From positions 62,001 through 126,000 of the forward strand of contig MU623451.1 in assembly GCA_025201765.1 (NCBI GenBank): DNA of 64,000 nt, given 5' to 3'. The notes below the pieces were generated by a model, which saw only the letters and a list, made by a program, of their open reading frames with translations, was not told the origin of the DNA and ran no database searches. Positions 48,278-61,800 of this stretch are shown one piece after another; position 1 is the stretch's first letter; every line of letters starts with the position of its first letter. Both the position numbers and the translations under genes were made by a program. This DNA comes from Daldinia sp. FL1419. Lineage: Eukaryota; Ascomycota; Sordariomycetes; Xylariales; Hypoxylaceae.

Positions 48278-48711
48278 TAGGGATGCCCATTATGCGCATA
48301 ATAAATCTATTATACGTTATTATATATACTGCGCCTATTATGTACATAATGCGACACGCATAATGCGATTATTAAGTAATAACCCCCTTAGAAATTCTAC
48401 CATCAAAACACGTAATATTTCAAAATAATAAATTTGAAAAAAAAATCTTAAATACCTACCTACTTAAATATTAAAGAAAATCTAATATTCGCCTAATTTA
48501 AAGCTATTAATTGAAATAACTTTCTGTAATAACAAGGTAAAATGTAAATCTTATTACAATATTTCAATATTAAAACCTACCCCTTTTTATACTAATGCAA
48601 CAGATAATCGGAAAGTAAAAATCCATTATGCGCATAATAATTCTATTATGCGTTATTATAAGTTATTATACGTTATTATACGCTAAGCGCATAATGAAAT
48701 TCGCATCCCTA
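48278..48711. mobile_element. MITE-like element, hAT/Ac style
   Basis: The ends TAGGGATGC (48278-48286) and GCATCCCTA (48703-48711) are perfect inverted repeats and resemble the TAGGGATG termini of hAT/Ac transposons. The flanking 8 bases, CTACTACA and CTAGTACT, match at six of eight positions, fitting an aged 8-bp target duplication. A TA duplication just inside is the alternative reading (Tc1/mariner). Subterminal regions repeat ATTATGCGC words in both orientations, including the 14-base palindrome ATTATGCGCATAAT at 48289-48302 and 48625-48638. The total is 434 bp, A/T rich, with no transposase frame. Confidence 0.7.
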
Positions 48712-49253
48712 CTAGTACTACATAATATGTAACTACTCCTCCAAAATCAATTTATTAATCACATGATAAGGGATCGTCGGTTTACACACAGACGCAGACA
48801 CAGGCACAGCACAGACACAGCACAGACACGAGCACAGGCAGGGTAAACAGCCCAGGTACTATGTAGACATGGAAGTTTGCATGCATTCTGCCTTACGCTG
48901 CTGGTGGTACTTATGCACACCACGCGTAGAACACGCAGTAGCACTCGCGGCTGTCACAGATATCTCTCATGTCTCAGATCAGCTTTCAGCCACGATACTG
49001 CATTAAAGACTACTCCTTAGATACGTTCACGTGTCCCTCCTAGCAACCGACAGGCTAATAATCATCTACGTAATATAGCCGTCCAAGAATCTACCTGGAT
49101 AGGTACCTAGGTATGCATTATATTACATCCGCAAGGCTTTTTTTCGCCTATGACGCCACCGAGAAGTATGGAGTTCAAATATACCATCTCATATCTTGGG
49201 GGTCTTATAATTCCTTCAAAGCTGTCCTGAGTTGGTGGCTGCTTGCCTCGCCA
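48712..49253. other. Intergenic, 3' flank of NUP192
   Basis: No gene is supported. An ACAGACACAGC-type imperfect repeat lies at 48784-48841. TACCTAGGTA words occur at 49101-49112. Confidence 0.5.
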
Positions 49254-52200
49254 TTAGTGAAATAAGATTGGCGCAGGGCCTCGGTCCTCGTCCAGGTTAC
49301 CGCCCTCAAACTATACGAGATTAAGGTGTCAGCCTAGACGGATATATGTACCTAGGTAGGCGCAAAACTACGACGGTAAAACATTCTAGACTCACCTCTA
49401 AAAATCCGGTCGCAGTAATAATGACCATAAATGCCTCCGCCAGTTCGTCGACGCGTTCTGAAAGCAGCACGCCCGTCTTGCCGCCTCCCGTGCCGATTCC
49501 AGCAGAGCGTTTGAGGACGTGCATCACTAACATTCTGTGCTCGGTCAGGAAGCGTCTGCCCTGCAGCACGTTATGCGATCCCCGACTAACTATCGCGGCG
49601 CCGATGATGCGGGTCACATTGACCAAGAGAGTGTAGTGCCTCTCTAAGCCTTTGGTATCTAAGCCATCCACCTGTAATTCTGGATCTACTGAAAATAATC
49701 CTGACTGTTCGATAGCGCGGAAGAGACTTGCATGTAAAACATACTTAGCACCCTCGCGCGTTTGGCATAACTGTAGCAATAATGCCAATTTTGCATCTAG
49801 ATAGTTCTGCTGATCTGAGTCGCCTGGGAATTACGGTTTATTAGAGGTCTGATCTTAAGATGGGAAAAGGGGTGTATCCGACTTACCTGTCCGACCGACC
49901 TCTTCCCATTCTACTAACACACCACGTAGAGAGTCCACAAGTATGCCGATGAAATTCAGCCTGTTCAACGCTTCTACCACGGAATTATCGTGGTCCTGCT
50001 TGCCAAGTTGAACTAGCGTCCCTAGGAGAATCAAGGCTGCCGACTGACAAGCCGCATCTCCGCTAAACGCGTCATCGCAAACAACGTTTAGAAGTTTTTC
50101 GCCGAACGCCTGCATTGTTTTAGTCGTTTTACGGAGGCTTGAGGAAACGCCTTGCCCGTGGTCTACCAACCCTGTCAGGTGTCGGTAGCAGATGCTGTAA
50201 TAGATTGCGCGCAATTCTTGATTGCCGGCCCATCTCGCGATGGCACTTAGACAAACCTGAAGGAGTTGGAAGAGTTTATCGCTAGTTAGGTTTTCTACCG
50301 CCCTGCTTTGCTTGTCGGTAGACGTCATCGCTGCGAAATCTAATTCGAATACCAATACCTGGGCAAGTTTGGCCAGCTCCAGAGCAGCTCTGGGGTTTTC
50401 TGAGCTGTATAATTCGAGGCTTGGCAGCGTTGCTTGTAAGGTCTGTAGTATGAACGAGACTTTGTTTGTACCCTTGAAGTCATTGCAGCCTGTCATTACC
50501 ATCAAGAGTCTCGTCCAATTTTCCAGAACCTTTAAGCTACGCAATTTCATTTGCGTGAACCGATTCACGTGCTTTAGGTATAGAAGTAGGATTTCTTCTT
50601 CCGCATCCATAGCCGCAATATCCTGCTGTAGAATGAGCTGGCCAGATTTCTTAGCTTCATTGCGTCTGAGAATCAGAATCTGTTGGACTTTGTCCAAGCA
50701 ATACACCCGGTTCGGATCGTCGTCTTCTTGTAGACATGGCCGCAGATCGTTTACTCGGTAGATGTTGAGCTCGGGTTGCACAATTGCGAATTGGCTTTCT
50801 TGAGGTAATGAATCCTGGAACTCGAACACCGAAGGTACCGACGCAACCTCTACACCGTCAGCCCTGATCTGACCGCCAAGGGCGTCGAATATTCTCCTCT
50901 TGAGAGCCGGCTGATGACTATGAGAGACGCTGCAGAGCTCGCGAGTAATGTATTCAAGCGCCATGGCCCTTATTGAAAGGTAGTTGACATATCCTTCGGC
51001 TGCCGGGTACGTAAGGAAGTCTGGACCAAGAGCTTCCACCCCGTCCCACATAAGGCTTGGCTGAGCTACGAGGTCTTGTATTAAAATATGAAACATGAAG
51101 TCTTCTAGTTGGAGTTCGCTAAGAGTGATGCTGGCTGATAGAGGAGAGCTCCAGAGTATCCTGAGAATTCGCATGGCTTTATATTTCAGATTAATAAGCC
51201 AGTTTGACATAAACCCCTCCTCATTTTTAGATGGAATTTCTATAACCATAGGTAACAACGCATGAAATAGAGACTTCCTCTCACTAAACGAGCCGCCGGG
51301 ATCGATGTCAAGCGTGTTAGTCCCGCAACGAAAACCGAGGAGCAGGTGGGCGATCGTAGGCCGATTCGGGCTTGCTTGCATACAAGCGTGGAGGAAATCA
51401 AGAATGTGGACTTTGACTTGGTATTCTGGCGAGCTACTTTCTTTCCGGAAGTCTAAAGGATTCTTGAACTCAGCGATAAAAGAACCAGCTATGGTAGCTG
51501 CGTCATTGCGCTCTTCCAGCGCCATAATTGCTTTATTTCGATGAATCAGGCTTGGAGATGCGGGCTGCCAAGTCGAAATTGCCCTGCGCGACTTTGATAT
51601 CTTCTCAAGGAGCTTTAGACTGGCCAAGGTTAAATCGGGGTGACCAATACCACAGTAACCACCCAAGTCGGACATTATCATCATATTGCTCATGAGGCCA
51701 TCTTCTATTGATGTATATGCCCCATTGGACATTGGCGTATATGGTGACCGGCTTTGCGTTCGTGGAAGTGGTTTTAACATCGGCCGAATGGCCTCAAGGT
51801 AGGTGGGTTGAAGATCAAGAGCTTTTGAAACAAGCTGGATTGCGCGCAGAACGCTGTGAATGAGAGGCGAATTTGGCGGGGCGTTCTCTATATCTCTTGG
51901 ATTTTGATGTATCGTATCGAGAATCCCCTTTATGAACTTGCTGTCATACATCCACTCCATGACCCTAGGGAATGGGTGAAGAGTAACATAACTCTCTAAG
52001 CTTCCGCACTGGATGGCGGAATCTACGTCGATACTAGTCTGACTGTTGAATATAAGCAAATCCTCGTTGAAGCTAGATACACAAGTATAGGCGAAGTTTA
52101 AGCAACACAGCCGGAGCGTTCTCTGCTGTACAACTTCTGAAATTACTTGCGCCCGGGCGGCAAACATATGCCCTAGAGTAAAGTCGACATATGGATCGAT

Positions 52201-54672
52201 CCCGGCATGCACACGAGTTGATGCGCCGATATCCTCTGGATATGGCAGCACATCCCTTAACGGATACCCGTCCGGGAGAGAAGCCAAACCGTCTAAGAGT
52301 TGTATGAACGCGCTAGCGTCGTCAACATGTGGACTCATTTCTTGAAATAGAGCCTCCATAAATACAGATTGTGGAGACCCTGCGGCAGAGGCTAGGGCCT
52401 TATTTGCCGTAGGTGGAAGATAATGACCAGTGAGGCATGCTTCTAGGTACTCCCACAATGCATGGTTTTGGCTGAGGGACTTCCGACTTAGAAGGGAATT
52501 TACTGCTCCAAATGTACATGCTCTAATCCGAGACGTAACTTGGCTACTTATCACATGAAAAAGCAACTCGACAAGCCTAGATTTTGGTTGGTCAAGTAGA
52601 TAAGCGCGTGCGGCTTCGCTTTGAGAAGCCAGCTTAGCCATCAGCCTCAAATAAGACTCCAACATCGCAGCAAATTCTGGCTCGGTCTCTGCCTGTTCGG
52701 TGTTAAATTTTCCAGCCTTGTGCACACTAGCTGGGGCGGCAGCAGGCTTTTCTCTGGATTTGATAACGAAATATTCCAGTTCGTTTATGATATGAGACCA
52801 CGAGATCGATAGTGGTTTTCGAGTCAGGTGCCCTTCATCCAGAAGGAATTCATGGGCGGCTGTTGCAGACTCCTTATCCTCGGATAAAGACTGAAGCATC
52901 TCACAGAATGCAGCCTGTACGGGTGTTGTTGCCCTTCGTGATGCCCATTGCAGGAATCCTGCTAGATTATTTTCGGGATCACCCCAAAAACCATCTGCAG
53001 CCTCCGGCCGACCTTCAAAAGAGTAGGCGATAATGAGAAGGAATCTCTCCAAATCATAATCTTGTTCTTGCGCTTGGTTAGTTTGGCGCTGTTCGTCCTC
53101 CTCGATTTTCAACCTTCGAAGTACATCAGGCATATTAGAAATAAAAGCATCAACAAACGTCTCCAATTTTGTGGCTAAATGCTCCTGTAGATGTGCGGAG
53201 AAAGGTAAAGTATCCATAGGTAGTGTTGGGGTTCTTTTTCGAAGCCATTGCCGTAGGGATTTCCGAGCACTGTCTTCCCACTCAGAAGCCTTGACATCAG
53301 CGACGACCGCTAACATGAAATCAAAGGCACCGTCCTTTAGTGCTTCGGAAAACTGCCTTGACCTTTGCTTATCCTCTGTTTTCCCGACGGTTAGCTCAAC
53401 AAATGAAAAACGTAGAAAGGATTCTAACCTTCGTCGATATCAATGCCGGGAAGACCCGAACCGGCAGCATCTTCCATATACCACCCGCTATATTCGGCAA
53501 TCCACCAAGCCCTGACAGCAGCATTGAGAAAAGGTAAGGACCGCGCATCATCTTCCGGCTGGCAAACAATACCGTTCAACTGTCTGCATTGCTCTACAGT
53601 TCCGCTGCCCTCTGTCGAACCAAAGATCGTTATGTAGCTACCTAGCACAGGTACGAGGTGCACTACCCAGAATTAGCAATGGCACGGACCAATCTTAATG
53701 GGTAGATTTTGGACTTCCTGGGAACATAGAGCTAAGGGCGGGATCCACGATGGAGACTTACCGGTACACGAATCATATCTATTGGTTTGCCTCACAGTTC
53801 TGAGAAATTCGATGAAGTCTTCACTCACTGCTACGTGCTTTTCGATTGCATAGCATAGAATGACCGAAAGGAGTTCATGTTGTTGAACTAGACTCGTATA
53901 TGTCGTCCGAAGGAGTCGCTGATATTGAGGGTCATTTACGCGACCTAGGACTGAAGCGCTCGCAGCTTCTTCAGAAAGATTTTGCAGCCAGGTTCTGATA
54001 TCGCGCATGAAAGCCATACATGTGGGTACAAATCTGGGCTGGGACGACACTTTCGCAATCCCCGGTAGGTTCTCTCGAAGGACGTTCTCACTAACATATT
54101 GACTAATATATCCAAGACCGTCGCCAAGGTCTTCGGTAAGCAATTCATCCTCTTGCTTGGAAAGCTGTAGGAGCAGTAACGTGCAGCTCAGTAGGAGATT
54201 TCTCTGGAAATGGAACCTAAGGACAGCACACTCTCTCCGTGGACGCCCCATTATGGTTTCGTCGTCTTCCGTGAGGATGACGAGTTTGGCTGCTTCGAGC
54301 TCATCTAAATCGAGACCGTCGGCGACTTGCAGGGCAATTTCTTGGAAATCCTTATTTATGTTATACTCGTTATCCAGAACATTGATCTTCCCTGGACGTT
54401 AAAGGTTAATCATTGATAAAGTAAAGCTATTCCGAGCAGAATGAGATACACTTACCCGATAAGACGGCATCTCGACTTTCCTTCCTTCTCGTAGGTTTTG
54501 TCAAGAATTGTTTAAATTTATCACGGAGTAGTTCTAGGGATGCGTTCTGGGCAAATCGCGATAATAACAACGGCCCTTGGTTTTCTCGATCTTCCTTCAG
54601 CACTTGGGTAGCGTCGAGCAGTTCCCTCTGTAAATCTTTGAAAGCGTCGTGGATAATAATATCGTCTGCCAT
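49254..54672 (-). CDS. NUP192: Nucleoporin Nup192 (Nup205 family)
   Basis: Six exons, 54672-54456, 54391-53762, 53662-53429, 53375-49887, 49823-49396 and 49310-49254, give 1684 residues. Introns are 64, 99, 53, 63 and 85 bp with GTAAGT/GTTAGA/GTGAGT donors. Splicing rejoins VLSGKINVLDNEYNINKD, DSCTVHLVPVLGSY, DIDEEDKQRSRQFSEALKDG, GRTGDSDQQNYLDAK and GFLEFEGGNLDED. The last 18-residue exon is the least certain. Length and an all-helical composition fit the large inner-ring scaffold nucleoporin. The N-terminal segment with LRFHFQRNLLLSCTLLLLQL and the region AVRAWWIAEYSGWYMEDAAG are diagnostic of the family. It builds the inner ring of the nuclear pore, binding Nic96 and Nup53. It is transcribed divergently from TEL1. 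Confidence 0.93.
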
Positions 54673-55769
54673 TTTTAATATCTTCGGCTTCTATCGCATC
54701 GTCGCGTAAGGTATCGAAAGGAAGATGTTTTGCGACGTAACGGGTATGCACCACTAATTGGCTTTAGTTTGGTTTTATGGGGGCTGTTATTTGTTGTACA
54801 GGTGGTTTAAGAAGGTTGATTCCGTCTTAGTTCGTCGACAGGACAGAGGGGCGCGAAGTTCAATCTTTACAAGTTCAAATTCCACGAGAAAATGATGCCG
54901 GAACGTGTCAAGCTAAGGTAAGGTACCCACAATCTGCCCGCTGCAGTACGGATAACTACCACATGTTACTGGTTGTTTCCATTGATGATTGGACACTACG
55001 TAAAACCAGGCAGTAACGTCCATACATGTATTGTACCTACTATGTGGGTACATAGTTACTTGAGTACACGAAAAGCGGTCACCTTTGGCAAATACTGCCC
55101 GTACGGGCATGTATGTACCTACCGCATGGAAGTGGGAGGTACCTAGGTACCTGGGCAGGTAAGGCTGTAGGACTACCTACTACCTTAGCTGTTTAGGCCT
55201 ACTTCCACTATCACTACAGTGCATTAGGTGCAAAAAGGTATTATTAATAAACAAAATCCCAGCTTTCTCTGCCTTCCATAACAAACAACCTTGCTTCAAT
55301 TGTTACCTACCTAAGTATACAATCCGCACGCATTTATTTACTATTTACTACTCGAGGAAAAGAAGATGAACCAAACTACTGAGTGAAAATATTAAAGAAA
55401 TTTGATTAAAAAAAACAAGCTACATAAATTAGATATGTTTAGCACGATCTAACTAAGGATCAGCGACTTCGATTCTCATGTTTTTCGCATTTTCTCTTAG
55501 TAACATGAGCCCGGACCTTGACCTATTCGTATTTTCTTCATCGCGTTACTTTTCTTCCTACACATAAAACCTAAGGTCAGTACCTAACTAATGCTGGATT
55601 CTATACTCGGGATTCGACCGCAACTAGGTCAATTTTATCTCGTTTATTAATTATTAATCAATATGATAATACACGTCTTTTATTTAGTACCCGAATGAAG
55701 TAATACCATAGTTTGGTCCTTAAGCCTAAGCGTGGCTTTACCGCCCAGATCTCCAAGCAGCAACAAACT

Positions 55770-55801
<32 letters not shown>

Positions 55802-55876
55802 CTATTTTTTTCTATTTTTTCCAACTAAACACTACATTGCTATAGACAAGTGAATGCGTGGAGCTAAAAAGCCAAG
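54673..55876. promoter_or_regulatory. Shared upstream region of NUP192 and TEL1
   Basis: 1.2 kb between two divergent start codons. TACCTAC/GTAGGTA words cluster at 55110-55190. A run of 30 T (55772-55801), followed by two CTATTTTTT units, lies about 55 bp upstream of the TEL1 start codon and may be a nucleosome-poor promoter element. No other assignable site. Confidence 0.5.
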
Positions 55877-58800
55877 ATGGCTCCTCGACAAAAGGCTCGA
55901 CAGATTACGATGGATGGCGCCCGAAGTAAGTTGTACGAACTATTCTACAGAACATAAAGCAATGCTAAGATAAATAAATAAAAATAGTCGCCGTCGAGAG
56001 TAGTAATGGTGCCACCCGCTCCTCTGGTTTAGATGGTGAGGCTACCGATAACTAATAACCTTATATCTATAACATAGTATTAGCAATATTAATATGCATA
56101 GACCTAATTCATATATTCAAAGAACAAACGAAAGCCTCAAATTTGTAAGTCGCGAAAAACACATCTTCCCTGTTTGCATACTAACAGCTTTTAGTTCGAC
56201 ATTGGATGACAAGAGTTATCATATCACCTTCGAGGCGCTCTTCCGTTGCGCCCTAGCTGAAAAGCAGGCTTACTATAGCCATAAGAGCACTGCTGCTACT
56301 AGGCTTACTAAATGTGCAGAAGCATTGCGTCTCGGCGTTGAGCTAGGCGCAGGCAAGGTAAAACGAAAAACAGTCCTTGCCGTGATTGACCATATTACCC
56401 AGACGCTACCGCATTCTGAAGACGATTTGGTTCCACCACTTGTTCAGGACTATATCAAAGCCCTGGCTGCTCTCCTAAGCCATGCCGCTAATGTCGAGCT
56501 TCTTGCTATGGGGGGTGGTGAAGGTTGGTTTACATGCGTGGACTTCGCTATCGACGTCTTGACTTTATACCTAGCTGCCAACGAGAGGGACTCGATTCTT
56601 CCGCGTGCTTCACCGGCTCCCGGATCGAGACACTCGACTCCCCTCAGGTTCTCGACCCCGAGACCCGGGACGCAGTCCCAACGAACCAACCGAGTCTCGC
56701 GCAGTCAACTCCCAGATCTTTTGCAATGTCTTCTCTATCTTTCTTCTACCCCGAACGCCCCCCTTTTACAGCGCTCGAAGGAGATGTCGTCTGTCGTAGT
56801 TCAAGTGCTCCAACTCCGTCCTCTTGGAATAGGCCCACTACATCAGTTAGCATTTGCCCTAGTCAACAGGTTGTTCGTAGTCTCTCAAACGGATGATTCT
56901 GACCATGCGAACTCTTTAGCCTTAGATTGTCTACCGTTAATAAGTCAATGGTGGCAAACAAAGGCCGCGTCTGCACACGACGCACTTCTAAACGGAGTCC
57001 GAGTTGAAATGCTGAAGCTTTTATTTAATATCCATCTTCAACTTGAGTTCCTAGTTAAGCAAGGCCACAAGCCTTCGCTCCTCGATGGCATTGAAACCCT
57101 CACAGAGCTACTATGGAGCGAATACTCTAAACGAGAAGAACGCGCTCAACTCCAACAAGATGACTTATCATACTCCGCGCTTCACGGCAGCGCAACATTC
57201 CAAGTGCAGGCTTTTTCTCTGCGGTCATTCAACGTCGATGGAGAGAAATCTTGGGCGGTTGTGCATATCTTGGCGCTTCTTGAACGACTGTTATGGAGGG
57301 CGTCCGAACAATATCAAATGACTTTGGCCGAGGATGAACAGCCGCGAAAAAAGCGACGGACAGCGTCAGGCTTTAGTCGACTCCGTCAGAAACTACGCTC
57401 TACTGACAATTCAATACAATACACTGCTTTGCAAATAACACCATTTTTTGTATCAGGTCTCAAAGTCAACATCGATGAAATGTCGGAGCTTCTCTCCTTC
57501 TTAGCGAGTCAAATCACCAGCAAGAATAGCAAAGTGGCTACGTGGGCTATGATTGCTTGCGCAAGGTTGGTCTTATTAACATTGCGCAGGGAGTATTTTA
57601 TGCTAATTACTCAATAGTCTGACTCCCCAAACCAGTGCTGCCGATGGCACCCTGTGCGGCCTTTGGAAGCAAATATGGCAGATAGCAGTGCGCTCCGTCA
57701 CTATGACTACAAACTGTCGAGCTTCAAGTGTCTTACTCCATTCCATTATAACTCATGATCTAGTGCCATATCGCGATATCGCGGATGATATCAATAGCAT
57801 GATCATGACTGCTGATGTGAATGGACCAGCTGTTGTAGTAGATTCTTCGCTCGTACTAATGACAACACTTCTTCACCTTCGAAATTTCCAAATTCCAAGT
57901 GCTAGCTACACGACCTGCAATTGTGTGGTTCGCTGGGTATTTTTTAGATGGGATCCTAGTAAGTGAGAATGAACTTCCATATTTTAGCTTCATCTGACAA
58001 CTCTATCATCACAGCCGACGCAGCATATATATCATCCTATTCGAGCCATGTGAATCCAGTAGACATTGTCAATTTAATGAAGGCGGCTTATGGCGACGAA
58101 AAACTGGTTTTGTCACGACCATCTCAAACGATTTCGGGACAAATCGGAGAAACGCTGTGTCTACTGCAGAATCGCGAAAGCTTGATCAGATACCTACTCC
58201 TCTTAGACCCTGATGCTTCCGAATCCGTGTCTGTTCCCAGCCAGCAACAGTTAGTAGCGCCGGCTACACAGCTCGGTGATACATCAAATTCTCACGGCAC
58301 AAAAAAACTAGTTGCGGAGCTCTTTTATTCAAAGCTAGAAGAAATTCGAATTCTCTGTGAGTCCTGGGATAAACAAAAAGATAAGTCTATTCAAATCACG
58401 CCGGAGAAACTCCAGAGTATTGTCTCTTCTTTAGTCGTCGGCGTCTTTATTCTTCCGGAAATAATAGAGGTAAATTCGAGGCCGTCACAGGAAGCTCAAA
58501 ACTCTTTGTTTTCAATTCTTCAAACCGTCCTGGCCTGTGTATCCAGCTCATATGAAAGCCAAGTTCTATACGATTGCCTCCTCACATCAGTCCGAGCCTA
58601 TATGCCCGTGTTGTCCAGTACCGAACTAGCCAGGTTGGGAAAAGAATGGGCATATCTCCATCGTTTATTTTTTGAGCTATCCGGCGCTTTCCGCAAGCGA
58701 AGCGACAGCCAGTCGTCATACAACGATGATGACTTCATGGACATTGATGATGATTTTGAATCCAAAGAACGGCGGTCGAATACATCGTCAAAATCGCCCG

Positions 58801-61800
58801 AAGTATCCCGACACGAGGCTTCCATCGCCTTACAAGCTGTGACTTTCTATTCCGACACGATCCAAAGGTTGCGCCTCCTTGATATCTTGTATGGAGACCA
58901 TGGCCAAATCGGACTAATTCCTGCTTCGTTTCTCAATGATTTCTTAGAGTTATCTAATGAAGAGCTGCTCTCCTGTCGCTGTCTGGCCCGAGATTTATTC
59001 GATTCTGATCTTATTATAAATCCTGATGATGCTGATAGAGTAATCAGTAGAATGGGCGAGTTAATTGGTAGTGCGGCGTTTTCAAGTTGCGAGGTTGCTC
59101 TGAACGTATGTCTCGATGTGATGGAAGGCCTAATGCCTGTCTGGTCTGATAGCGACGGTGAGATCTCTTCTCGCGCCGGTGATTTGTATCACTATTTTCT
59201 CAACGCTGGGCTCAAGAACAATATACTTTCTTCGAGCATTCAGATGTCGCTGGCCCGATTGCTGCTTCGTTTGATTCAAGCCAATGAGAAGTACACAGAA
59301 ACAATCAAGATGGAGCCTCCGAACTCGTCGTTGCTTAGCATACTAGGCAGTGCAGCAATACCTGTTAAATATTATATCGGATCTCGCCTACCGAGTTTAT
59401 TTGGCAGGTATACTTTGAAATTCCACGACGAAGTCCTAGTTGACGTCCTTGAGGCTCTCCCAAGCAAGACCGACTTCCACGAGGGTATAGCCCTACGGTT
59501 ATTTGTACTCGCAGAGCTAGCACGGGAGTGGCCTACCCTCCTTCGACGCGGAATTTATCATATCTTTGAGATTCCCGGCGAGATCCCCAGTTCTATACAA
59601 CATGCTGCACGCTGCCTCAACAGTATATCTACTTCGCTAAATCTCGAAAATACACAGCAGTTGTTCGACCTATTTGCTCCCCAGCTACTTTACACTTGGC
59701 TTGAAATCAAGAGTATCGACGATATTCCATTCATGATATTCGGATTCTCAACCCTCAAGGAGCTACTACAACGCGCTCAATCCGAGGTTGTAGCCTTAAT
59801 GGTGATGCGGGGACAGGATGAAGCAGCCGCACGACTAGCAGCGGCTCTCGGAGATAGCCCAGCACAACTCATTCAGCGCAACTTTTCAAGAACGATCGCG
59901 TATAGTATGGCTCACGATATCAGTATGCCCAAGGCAGAACAGCAGCGAAGCGGTGAAAGTCGATTGCGCAAAATCCTTGGCCGTGAAACTTTTCTTGAGG
60001 CGATATATATTAACTTCGCCGATATCATTGGACTTTTTTTCAGCCTCATTGATCAAGAAAATCCAGTTGAGGAGTCGTGGGCTAGAGATAAGAGTTTTGC
60101 ATACGCTGCTGAGGCGATGGCAGAGATTAAGAAGTGCGGCTACTCTGAGGTTGGCCTATCGCCGAATCAGCAGCCAATGTTCCGGGCCAAATATCTGACA
60201 AGAGAAATATCATTATTATGTAGTCGAACTGAATACGAAATATCTGCACTCTGGACACCCGCGCTTGTGGTAAGCGTTGCTAGGAAACTACTAAACGGTG
60301 TCCACCCAGCATTAGGGCCCTTGCATACTTGTTCCGTTCTTCGAAAGGTCAGGGTTCTGATGTGCCTAGCAGGTCAACATGCTTGGGAGTCGTATCCCTT
60401 GGAGATGCTTCTACAATCTATACGTCCACTGATCGTCGATACGGAGTGCGCAGATGATGCGCTTGGGATGAGTCAGTATCTCCTAGAGAAAGGTTCAGAA
60501 TCATTGTCACAGTCACCTTCATTCATTGCTGGCTATGCTCTGTCTGCGCTTGCTTCCCTACGCGTGTTTCTAGAGACCAGCCAGTCCAGTACAACACAGG
60601 AAAGTCAATTTAAAGCTACTATGAACAAAGCCCAAAAGTTTCATTCCTGGTTGACGAAATACTTGGAAGACTATAAGTCGCCTTTCCTTCAGGACAGCGA
60701 GAACCGTGCTGCTTTCGAAGCCATTACTAGCTGTGCAGCCCACGTTCGATCCTCAGGGAATGCAGAACGAGGTACTCATGAAAGCAAACTTCTCCTAGAG
60801 ATCCTCCAAGACGGAAGACATGGAGCCCAGCTGTTGAATGAGCCCTCCCGCAAATTAGCCCTGGAAATGCTCTGTAGTAACTTCACAATTCCTGTTTCCC
60901 ACGGTGTCGATGTAGTTAGCTCCGACGAAGAAGCTTTGGCTTGGGCTCCCGTGGTGTGGAAGAGTTGCCAGGCACAAGGCCTAAGCAACGAGTATCTTGC
61001 TTGGGCAGGCCGCGTTGTTGGTAGGGGATTCGCTGCGTCCGGTCATGTCGATCAAGAGCTACTCCGGGAGTCCGAGTTGACTCGATACTTTAATGCGTCG
61101 GTCGGTGTATCCGGATCGGAACACGGCCTTCTGAACCTTTTACAATCTCTGACGTCTGATAGCGACTGTTACAAGGCAGGACTCGCGGAATCAGCCTTGC
61201 GAGCGATCGTATCAGAAGCCGTTGCTCAAGGCGACGATAATTTGCTTGTGGTTTGTCAGAAAGTTCTCTCCGACCAACTTCTTGCAACGTCAGACTGGAC
61301 TCCATATCGAACCCCACCATCTGACAATATGCCTATTAGCCTTGTTTACGAGGATCATGTACTATCTAACGAAGCATTCGAAAGTTCCAAATGGGCGCAG
61401 GGCGTTTCGGTGTATCTCGCCCAATCATATCCGGAGAACGCCATCCTAAATGCTCTGCCTACTATTCTCACTAATGTCAAGGGTTTCTCTAAACAAGCTT
61501 TCCCCTACATTGTCCATTTGGTCCTACTTTTCGAACAGGGGAAACATCAGTCCGTGAAACGCAGCTTATCGAACGCACTCAAGAGTTGGCTTAAACTAGA
61601 TTCACCAGCGGCTAAAGAAAACACAAGTCTTTTGATCAATGCTCTTCTATATATACGGACTCAGCAGTTACCGAGGGAGAATTCGATAGCTGATAGGAGC
61701 CAATGGCTCGATTTCGATTTTCTTTCCGTCGCCTCAGCTGCTGCAAGATGTGGTATGTTTAAAACAGCGCTGTTGTTTGTCGAGATGACGTCGAACGAAG

